Shown here piece by piece: positions 57,126 through 64,000 of a stretch of DNA of 64,000 nucleotides. Made by a program: the position numbers and the translations under genes. The notes beneath the pieces were generated by a model. That model saw only the letters and a list, made by a program, of their open reading frames with translations. It searched no databases and was not told the origin of the DNA. Within the stretch, counting starts at the first letter, position 1, and every line of letters starts with the position of its first letter. This stretch comes from Shewanella vesiculosa (lineage in GTDB: Bacteria; Pseudomonadota; Gammaproteobacteria; Enterobacterales; Shewanellaceae), in NCBI RefSeq assembly GCF_021560015.1, contig NZ_CP073588.1, forward strand, positions 4,200,501 to 4,264,500. The letters are read 5' to 3'.

Positions 57126-57242
57126 TGATTTTGAGTATTGTGATTTGTACTTAACCAACATTTTTATTTAATAAACTAATAATATAGTGCTGTGATAGCT
57201 ATTAAGCGTCATCTAGGAAAGTCAGATTAAAAGGGAGCAGAT

Positions 57243-58172
57243 ATGTTTGTGTTAACCATTGTTTTTTTATTTGTATTATTCATTTTGTACAAATTAATGT
57301 TAATCGTGCCAATGCGAGAAGTACATGTCATTGAGCGTTTAGGTAAGTTCCGTACCGTACTCGAGCCAGGGTTTCATTTTCTTGTTCCGTTTGTCGATCG
57401 CGTTGCTTATCGACACGACACGCGTGAAGAAGTGCTTGATGTGCCACCACAAAGTTGTATTTCAAAAGATAACACCCAATTAGAGGTTGATGGCTTGGTC
57501 TACCTTAAGGTGATGGACGGTAAGCTTGCCAGTTATGGTATTGAAAATTATCGCCGTGCAGCAGTTAACTTAGCGCAAACCACTATGCGTTCAGAAATTG
57601 GTAAGCTGACATTGACACAAACGTTTTCAGAGCGTGACAGTTTAAATGAATCGATTGTGCGTGAAATTGATAAAGCATCCGATCCTTGGGGGATCAAAGT
57701 CTTACGCTATGAAATAAAGAATATCTCACCTTCGCAAAAAGTGATTCATACCCTAGAAAAACAAATGGAAGCAGAGCGTCGTAAGCGAGCTGAAATCACC
57801 TTAGCCAATGCTGAAAAAGCGGCAATGATTAATATGTCGCAAGGTGAACGCCAAGAAGCGATTAATTTATCTGAAGGTCAAAAACAAAAACGTATTAATG
57901 AGGCTTTAGGTACCGGACAAGAAATTTCGATTATTGCTAATGCCAAGGCTGAAGGCATGGAAATTATCTGTAAATCTTTAACGGTTAATGGTGGCAATGA
58001 TGCAATGAATATGCTGTTAAAAGAGCAGTTTATTGGTCAAGTTGGTAAGATTTTATCTGAAGCTCAAGTCTCAGTGGTGCCTGCAGAAATGGCTAAGTTA
58101 GAAGGCTTTTTTGAAGGCATGGAACAAGTGACTCATGCCGTATCCAATTCATCAGAAAAAGGAGCACGCTAA
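57243..58172 (+). CDS. SPFH/Band 7 (stomatin/QmcA-like) protein 1
   Basis: 309 residues: one N-terminal membrane helix (1-20), a Band 7 domain (VIERLGKFRTVLEPGFHFLVPFVDRVAYRHD, cut to its key VIERLGKF and EPGFHFLVPF), and a long coiled coil after about 180 (KQMEAERRKRAEITLANAEKA type). It oligomerises at the inner membrane, probably with the NfeD partner upstream. GGGAG before ATG 57243 gives translation. It overlaps the next gene by one base (TAATG). Confidence 0.9.
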   Translation: MFVLTIVFLFVLFILYKLMLIVPMREVHVIERLGKFRTVLEPGFHFLVPFVDRVAYRHDTREEVLDVPPQSCISKDNTQLEVDGLVYLKVMDGKLASYGIENYRRAAVNLAQTTMRSEIGKLTLTQTFSERDSLNESIVREIDKASDPWGIKVLRYEIKNISPSQKVIHTLEKQMEAERRKRAEITLANAEKAAMINMSQGERQEAINLSEGQKQKRINEALGTGQEISIIANAKAEGMEIICKSLTVNGGNDAMNMLLKEQFIGQVGKILSEAQVSVVPAEMAKLEGFFEGMEQVTHAVSNSSEKGAR

Positions 58173-59110
58173 TGTCGTTTAATGGAATTGATACCGATCT
58201 TATCGTGATGGCGATTTGGGGCATTATTTTTGCTATCTTTGTGCTGAAATTATTTCAATCTATTTGCCTGGTTCCGACAAAGTCAGCTTATATTGTTGAG
58301 CGTTTAGGTAAATATCACAGTACTTTAGATGCAGGCTTCCATGCTCTGATCCCCTTCTTTGATAAAGTGGCTTATATCCACGACTTAAAGGAAGAAACCA
58401 TTGATGTACCGCCGCAAGAGTGTTTTTCCAGTGATGAAGTGAATGTTGAAGTGGATGGGGTGATTTATATTTCCGTTACCGATCCCGTTAAAGCCAGTTA
58501 TGGTATTACTGATTACCGTTATGCTGCTATTCAGCTAGCCCAAACAACAACACGTTCAGTGATCGGAACTCTAGATCTTGATCGCACCTTTGAAGAGCGT
58601 GATGTGATTTCAGCTAAAGTGGTGGAAGTGCTCGATGAAGCTGGTTCTATGTGGGGGATTCGCGTTCACCGTTATGAGATTAAAAATATTACCCCACCTG
58701 AAACGGTTAAAAATGCCATGGAAATGCAGGTGAATGCCGAGCGTGAGCGCCGGGCATTGCTGGCTAAAAGTGAAGGTGATAAGCAAAGCAAAATTAACCG
58801 TTCAGAAGGTGTGATGGCGGAAACTATTAACCGCTCTGAAGGTGAAATGCAACGCCGTATCAATGAGGCCGAAGGTAAAGCTCAAGAGATTTTGACGTTA
58901 GCTAAAGCGACGGCTGAATCAATTGAGCGCTTAGCTGTGGTGATTTCATCTGAAGGTGGGCAAAGTGCCTTGCGGATGCAACTCGGTGAGCAATATATGA
59001 GACAACTCGATGGCTTAAGCAAACCTGATAGCCGCATTGTGTTACCGGGTAACTTAGTGAATTTTGAATACTGGATGGACAGTATTGGCTTGAAAGACGA
59101 TCAGAAATAG
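58172..59110 (+). CDS. SPFH/Band 7 (stomatin/QmcA-like) protein 2
   Basis: 312 residues, a paralogue of the preceding gene with the same plan: N-terminal helix, VERLGKYHSTLDAGFHALIPF, VDVPPQECFSSDEVNVEVDG region, and a C-terminal coiled coil with repeated RSEG units (KINRSEGVMAE, TINRSEGEMQR). Its start overlaps the stop of gene 1, so the two are translationally coupled and probably form a hetero-oligomer, as HflK/HflC do. It ends at a strong terminator. Confidence 0.9.
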   Translation: MSFNGIDTDLIVMAIWGIIFAIFVLKLFQSICLVPTKSAYIVERLGKYHSTLDAGFHALIPFFDKVAYIHDLKEETIDVPPQECFSSDEVNVEVDGVIYISVTDPVKASYGITDYRYAAIQLAQTTTRSVIGTLDLDRTFEERDVISAKVVEVLDEAGSMWGIRVHRYEIKNITPPETVKNAMEMQVNAERERRALLAKSEGDKQSKINRSEGVMAETINRSEGEMQRRINEAEGKAQEILTLAKATAESIERLAVVISSEGGQSALRMQLGEQYMRQLDGLSKPDSRIVLPGNLVNFEYWMDSIGLKDDQK

Positions 59111-59157
59111 TGATCTCGGTTAAGCGCTGTTGATCGCAGGGCAGTGAACATTGACAC

Positions 59158-59190
59158 AAAAAAGGTTAGCAAATTCGCTAACCTTTTTTT
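59158..59190 (+). terminator. Rho-independent terminator of the nfeD-SPFH operon
   Basis: AAAAAAGGTTAGC pairs with GCTAACCTTTTTT around AAATTC and is followed by further T. It also works on the minus strand for the LysR gene. Confidence 0.9.
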
Positions 59191-59227
59191 ATGGCTTATT
59201 ACATATTACCGTGAGTTGTTTAGTACT

Positions 59228-60106
59228 CTAATTCGCTGTCATCTCGGTAAACAAATGTTCGCAAAAGGCTTTGGCCACAGAAGATTGAGGGCTTTTGGTG
59301 GAGTATACCAAGCTGATATCAGCAAAGCCGATGCTGTGTTGCGGTAAAATGTTAATTAATTGCCCCAGCTCGACAGCTTCATCCGCGATAACGTGTGGCA
59401 ACAATGCGATACCCGCTCCCGCTAAACAGAAGTGATACAGGGAGTTAAAATCACTGCAAATAACTTTGTAGTGCGTGGGCACATTAGCGTGTTGAAAATG
59501 CCAAGTTTGCTCAAGTTGGCCATGGGCATCTCTAAAGCCCAATAAAGAGTGGTATTGCAGATCATCGGTATTCTCTATCAGTGATGATTTTTCTAAATAA
59601 CCTGGGCTAGCATAGATTTTACGCTCGAAGGTTGTCAGTTTATGAACCGCAAGGTTGGCCCCATTGACCTCATTAGCATCAATAATCACATCGAGTCCCA
59701 AGCGATTGAGCTCTTTGCTGCCACCGGAGACAATTAATACTTCTAATTGCACTTGCGGATAAGCATGAATGAAACGAGCGATATATTTATCCATAAGCTT
59801 GTCGACAAACGGCAGTAAGCCAATGCGCAACTTGCCTTGCACTTCATCATGACGATGTTTGAACACATAACCAGCATGATTTAATTGATTTACTAAAGGT
59901 TCGATTTGAGCAAGGTATTGCCGACCCGCGGTGGTTAAAGTCATTACTCTTGTGGTGCGGGTAAATAAAGGTGCCCCGAGCTGTTTTTCTATTTCCCCAA
60001 TACGACGACTGACTAATGCTCTGCGAGTATCAAAAGATTTTGCAGCTTTAGAAAAACTGCCTAACTTTGCTACCGCAATGAATAACTCTAAATCTTTGAT
60101 ATCCAA
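59228..60106 (-). CDS. LysR-family transcriptional regulator
   Basis: 292 residues: N-terminal winged helix-turn-helix (DLELFIAVAKLGSFSKAAKSF, cut to AVAKLGSFSKAAKSF; RRIGEIEKQLGAPLFTRTTR) and a C-terminal effector-binding domain with the usual GAGIALLPHVIADEAV near the end. The recognition helix differs from most relatives (DTRRALVSRRI). The target and inducer are unknown. LysR genes are usually divergent from a target, but the next gene on the far side is uvrD, about 450 bases away, which is unlikely to be regulated. Confidence 0.9.
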   Translation of the reverse strand: MDIKDLELFIAVAKLGSFSKAAKSFDTRRALVSRRIGEIEKQLGAPLFTRTTRVMTLTTAGRQYLAQIEPLVNQLNHAGYVFKHRHDEVQGKLRIGLLPFVDKLMDKYIARFIHAYPQVQLEVLIVSGGSKELNRLGLDVIIDANEVNGANLAVHKLTTFERKIYASPGYLEKSSLIENTDDLQYHSLLGFRDAHGQLEQTWHFQHANVPTHYKVICSDFNSLYHFCLAGAGIALLPHVIADEAVELGQLINILPQHSIGFADISLVYSTKSPQSSVAKAFCEHLFTEMTAN

Positions 60107-60554
60107 TATGACAACCTATACAGCGCATGCTGTGGGTAATAAATGCATTTTTAATCGGCTTGAGTATTAACAAGAATAGTAAACAGGTTACTTAAAATAA
60201 TTGGTCCTAAACAAGCACAATTACCCAGCTTATTTACCACAAGTATAAAAAATCAATCTACTGTTTTTAGTCATCTATTTAGTGCGTTTTAGCAACTATC
60301 AGAGCTATTGGCTAATACTAAAATTAATTAACACCTTTATTTGTATAGTAATTTTCGCTTACGACTTTGTCAATTTAGGCCTCATTGTCGCAGTTAAACA
60401 TCACAACCCGATGATTTTAGTGGCTTTGATATTACTCCGCTGACTAGATTATCTCAGCCAGAGCAGTGAATTGTTGTTATAAAATAGCTGAAGTATTGCA
60501 CGCCATTAAGCCGCTATTTAAGATATAATGTCCCGCAGATTTCTGGGAGGAAGA
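60107..60554. other. Divergent intergenic region LysR / uvrD
   Basis: 448 bases, A/T-rich, no supported gene. It presumably contains the uvrD promoter. I see no LexA box of the CTGT-N8-ACAG type. Confidence 0.45.
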
Positions 60555-62744
60555 ATGGACGTATCATCATTATTAGACGGCCTAAACGATAAGCAGCGTG
60601 AGGCAGTCGGCGCGCCACTTTCAAATATGTTGGTGTTAGCGGGTGCCGGTAGCGGTAAAACCCGTGTATTAACTCATCGTATTGCGTGGTTAATGCAAGT
60701 AGAACAACAAAGTCCATATTCTATTTTGGCAGTGACCTTTACCAATAAAGCCGCGGCAGAAATGCGTGAACGGGTTGAAAAGGTTGTGGGCACAAATATG
60801 GGGCGCATGTGGATAGGTACATTCCACGGTTTAGCTCACCGCCTACTTCGCACTCACTATCAAGATGCTAATTTACCGCAAAGCTTTCAGATTATCGATT
60901 CAGACGATCAGTTGCGTTTATTAAAACGTATTCTTAAAAGCCTTAATTTAGATGAGAAGCAATATCCTCCTCGTCAGGCCCAAGGCTATATTAACGGTAA
61001 AAAAGACCAAGGTTTACGCCCTAAGCATATTGATGCGGGTGGTTTTCCGATTGAACAAAATTTACTGAATATTTATAAGGTTTACCAAGAGTCTTGCGAT
61101 CGCGCGGGCTTGGTCGACTTTGCTGAAATTTTATTGCGTGCTCACGAGTTATGGCTCAATAAGCCACACTTACTGGCCCATTACCAAGAGCGCTTCCGTC
61201 ATATTTTAGTCGATGAGTTTCAAGATACTAACGCGATTCAATATGCGTGGATCCGGGTGTTAGCCGGTAATACTGCCAATGTGATGATAGTTGGTGATGA
61301 CGATCAGTCTATTTACGGCTGGCGTGGTGCGCAAATAGAAAACTTACATCGTTTCTTAAAAGATTTTTCCGGTGCGACTACCATTCGTTTAGAGCAAAAT
61401 TATCGTTCAACCGCGAATATTTTGAATGCTTCTAACGCGGTTATCTCTAATAACCCTGACCGTCTGGGCAAAGAGTTATGGACTGAAGATAAAGATGGTG
61501 AGCCGATTTCGGTTTATTGCGCCTTTAATGAGATGGATGAAGCCAAGTTTATTGTCGGTCGCATTAGCGACTGGCATGACAAAGGCGGTAGTTTGAGCGA
61601 ATGCGCTATTTTATATCGTTCAAATGCGCAATCGCGGGTATTAGAAGAGGCTTTTTACACAAAGGGTTAGCGTACCGTATTTACGGTGGTTTACGCTTTT
61701 TCGAGCGCCAAGAAATTAAAGATGCGATGGGCTATATGCGTCTGATTAATAACCAAAATGATGATGCGGCATTTGAGCGTGTGGTGAATACCCCAGCTCG
61801 TGGTATCGGCGATCGTACTTTGGATATTATACGCTCAACCGCAAGACAGCATGAGCTGACTCTGTGGCAAGCTTGCGTGAGTTTAATTGAAGAAAAGGTC
61901 CTTGCTGGACGTGCGGCTAATGCCATCAATGGCTTTATGGAACTGATTATTGCAATGCGCACGGATACGGCAGATATGTTGCTGTACCGTATGGCAGATA
62001 GCGTGATTGATCGTTCTGGCTTGCGTACCATGTACGAGGCTGAAAAAGGCGAGAAAGCCCAAGCGCGAATTGAAAACTTAAATGAATTAGTCACAGCCGC
62101 GCGCAGTTTCGAAATGCCTGAAGAGCTTGAAGACATGGGCGAGTTAAATGCCTTCTTGTCTCATGCTGCATTAGAAGCTGGCGAAGGTCAGGCTGACGCC
62201 TTTACCGATGCTGTTCAGTTAATGACTTTGCATTCTGCTAAAGGACTTGAGTTCCCAATGGTGTTTATGGCGGGCGTTGAAGAAGGATTATTCCCGAGCA
62301 AGATGGCGTTAGACGAAGGCGATCGTTTAGATGAAGAACGCCGTTTGTGTTATGTCGGTATGACCCGTGCCATGCAAAAACTGTATATCAGTTATGCTGA
62401 ATCTCGTCGTATTTACGGTCGTGAAGATTATGCCAGCCCATCGCGGTTCATTAATGAGATTCCTGAAAAGTTTGTTGAACAAATTCGCATTCGTGCGCAG
62501 GTCACGCCATCAATTAGTCAGCGTTTCCCTGCTCGTGCAGCAGCGGTTACTGTAACTAAAAAACCTCATGGTTTTAATGATACAGGCCATAAAGTGGGTT
62601 CTAAAGTGAAGCACTTTAAGTTTGGCGAAGGGGTTGTGACTAGCTTTGAAGGTTCTGGTGAAAAAAGGCCGTGTACAAGTTAATTTTGTCGATTTTGGCA
62701 GTAAATGGCTGTTAGTGTCATTAGCAAAATTAGAGCGTTGTTAA
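60555..62744 (+). CDS. uvrD: DNA helicase II UvrD, two frameshifts
   Basis: About 729 residues after two corrections: the run of five T at 61652-61656 needs one more (restores [16 protein letters not shown]), and the run of six A at 62661-62666 needs one fewer (restores [20 protein letters not shown] to the true end). Superfamily 1 motifs are [73 protein letters not shown] and VGMTRAM. UvrD unwinds DNA in mismatch and nucleotide-excision repair. ATG 60555 follows GGGAGGA. The gene is essential for repair in the family, so decay is unlikely. Confidence 0.93.
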
Positions 62745-62772
62745 GGTGTTTCGCTGGCAAAATCAGGGAGAG

Positions 62773-63642
62773 ATGAAACCAATGTTATTGCAAGACAAGC
62801 TGCATGCTTATGCGCGACTGATGCGGATTGATAGACCCATTGGCACCTTACTTTTGCTTTGGCCATGTTTAATGGCCTTAGTGTTAGCTGCTCAAGGGTT
62901 ACCAGATATTAAGGTACTGGTGATTTTTGTGGTTGGCGTAGTCATTATGCGTGCTAATGGCTGCATCATTAATGATTTTGCTGATCGCAACTTAGATGCG
63001 CATGTTGAGCGCACCAGTATGCGTCCTTTAGTATCGGGCGAAGTGTCTGTTAAAGAGGCGCTGAGCTTATTTACTGTCTTAGGTTTGCTTGCGTTTAGCT
63101 TAGTGTTATTACTCAATCCATTAGTCGTGCAGTTATCTGTCGTCGGGATTGTGTTAACAGTGATGTATCCGTTTATGAAACGGGTGACCAACATGCCACA
63201 GATGTTTTTAGGTATTGTGTGGAGTTGGTCAATTCCGATGGCCTATGCCGCTCAACTTGGTGAAGTGCCTGTGGAAGCTTGGTGGTTATTTATGGCGAAT
63301 TGGTGTTGGACGGTAGCGTACGACACTATGTATGCCATAGTCGATCGTGACGATGACTTAAAAGTCGGCATTAAATCAACCGCCATCTTGTTTGGCCGCT
63401 TTGATCGACAGATTATCGGCATATTTCAACTTGCTGCCCTAGGGTGTTTTGTTATGGCTGGGCTGGTGGCCGATCGTGGGGTTATTTATGGCTTGGGCAT
63501 TATCAGCTTCATTGGGTTTGGTGTGTACCAGCAACGATTAATCTTTGGTCGTGAACGTGCACCATGTTTTAAAGCCTTTTTAAATAATAACTGGGCAGGC
63601 ATGGTAGTGTTTATTGCACTTGCACTGGATTATATGATTTAA
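62773..63642 (+). CDS. ubiA: 4-hydroxybenzoate octaprenyltransferase
   Basis: 289 residues, about eight membrane helices. The two Asp-rich prenyl-diphosphate/Mg2+ motifs are NDFADRNLD (near 75) and [16 protein letters not shown] (near 190), with [14 protein letters not shown] at the start. It attaches the polyprenyl chain to 4-hydroxybenzoate in ubiquinone synthesis. ATG 62773 or 62782 could be the start; GGGAGAG lies close before the first. It follows uvrD by 28 bases, and no ubiC gene is next to it. Confidence 0.93.
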   Translation: MKPMLLQDKLHAYARLMRIDRPIGTLLLLWPCLMALVLAAQGLPDIKVLVIFVVGVVIMRANGCIINDFADRNLDAHVERTSMRPLVSGEVSVKEALSLFTVLGLLAFSLVLLLNPLVVQLSVVGIVLTVMYPFMKRVTNMPQMFLGIVWSWSIPMAYAAQLGEVPVEAWWLFMANWCWTVAYDTMYAIVDRDDDLKVGIKSTAILFGRFDRQIIGIFQLAALGCFVMAGLVADRGVIYGLGIISFIGFGVYQQRLIFGRERAPCFKAFLNNNWAGMVVFIALALDYMI

Positions 63643-63675
63643 GGTTTGTGGTTTATTACCTTGTGGCAGGGATGC

Positions 63676-64000
63676 ATGAAAACAACTGTTTGGTTAATCG
63701 TCGCGATAATGTGTTGTTGGTTATCCCTCGCCAGTGCGTCAACTCACAATGATGCTGTACTGGCTGGCTTACCAAACAACACTGCTGATGTGCATTCTTC
63801 TGCTGCGCTAGTTAATATTCCTCGTACCCGTCAATTTGTGCTTGAAGATGGTGATCGCCACTATCAAGTGATGATCAAATTGCCAAAAGATTATCGCCAC
63901 AATAGCACTCATCGTTACCCTGTCGTCTATATGACGGATTCTATGTATAGCTTGCAAGTGGTGTCTGGTGCGACGCGATTTCCAATGAACACCAATATGA
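63676..64000 (+). CDS. Secreted esterase of the alpha/beta-hydrolase fold (partial, N-terminus)
   Basis: 108 codons to the window edge. Signal peptide (LASASTHN) followed by the N-terminal part of a putative-esterase fold: PRTRQFVLEDGDRHYQVMIK, LPKDYRHNSTHRYPVVYMTD. This is the start seen in BesA/IroE/Fes-like and S-formylglutathione-hydrolase-like esterases. The catalytic Ser, Asp and His lie beyond the window. It follows ubiA at 33 bases but is unlikely to be functionally tied. Confidence 0.65.
   Translation, partial: MKTTVWLIVAIMCCWLSLASASTHNDAVLAGLPNNTADVHSSAALVNIPRTRQFVLEDGDRHYQVMIKLPKDYRHNSTHRYPVVYMTDSMYSLQVVSGATRFPMNTNM

Noticed and set aside
60555..62744. uvrD as a pseudogene or as two separate genes
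   Set aside because: All helicase motifs are present and both breaks are repaired by one base in a homopolymer. Two independent genes would each lack half of the ATPase.

Overview
The window looks like chromosome of a Shewanella-type gammaproteobacterium (Alteromonadales). This is inferred from several features together: a TsdA-like dihaem cytochrome, a TorF-family porin, a QEGLA-motif (DUF1704) protein, RraB, CmoM, RapA, PhoH, UvrD, UbiA, an OmpK/Tsx-like porin, AT-leaning base composition and many two-component/GGDEF/CheC signalling genes. I see no rRNA, tRNA, CRISPR array, insertion sequence, prophage or defence island. Most of the window is ordinary core and lineage-specific genome.

Layout. 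0-7 kb: end of a cytochrome c gene, TsdA-like cytochrome, CWC zinc-ribbon protein, Na+/alanine symporter, RcsF-like lipoprotein, DUF1704 peptidase-like protein, and a PDC-sensor membrane protein behind a good sigma-54 promoter match. 7-18 kb: small PA3496-like protein, TorF porin, HU, tandem-receiver protein, several small unknowns, TraB/GumN protein, cmoM, MaoC-like protein, aldo/keto reductase, MscS channel, zinc-ribbon protein and a 41-residue membrane protein. 18-23 kb: a zinc-uptake operon (chaperone-like protein, His-rich porin, ZnuA-like, ZnuB-like; no ATPase), then plsC and rraB. 23-32 kb: REC-CheC plus PAS-GGDEF operon, a crotonase gene with a FadR-like operator, DUF3530, rapA, phoH. 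32-42 kb: hybrid sensor kinase plus metalloprotease, Hanks-type kinase, Cys-rich protein, tpm. 42-49 kb: ovothiol genes (ovoB-like lyase, ovoA) meeting an ADP-ribosylglycohydrolase tail to tail, then an NhaC antiporter. 49-56 kb: XRE regulator/membrane protein module with a symmetric operator, nucleoside hydrolase, MscS channel, type III ornithine/lysine decarboxylase, YdcH, uridine phosphorylase and Tsx-like porin (a nucleoside theme). 56-64 kb: nfeD plus two SPFH genes, LysR regulator, uvrD, ubiA, start of an esterase.

The most important observation for any user is about sequence quality. At least eleven single-base frameshifts in nine genes, plus one in-frame TGA, interrupt otherwise intact and mostly highly conserved genes (uvrD twice, phoH twice, two mscS genes, the decarboxylase, a hybrid kinase, a metalloprotease, a zinc-ribbon gene, a MaoC-like gene). 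Nearly all lie in runs of one base and are repaired by changing the run length by one. I read these as homopolymer sequencing errors, not gene decay, and annotate the repaired full-length genes.

The best regulatory signals seen directly in the DNA are the GG-N10-GC promoter before the PDC gene, the FadR-like site before the crotonase gene, the inverted 18-base arms flanking a TTGACA-17-TTAAAT promoter of the XRE module, an FNR/EtrA-like site before the Cys-rich protein, an 18-base palindrome before the Tsx-like gene, and an 11-base helically phased tandem repeat before the ADP-ribosylglycohydrolase gene. I did not find a clearly undescribed multi-gene system.
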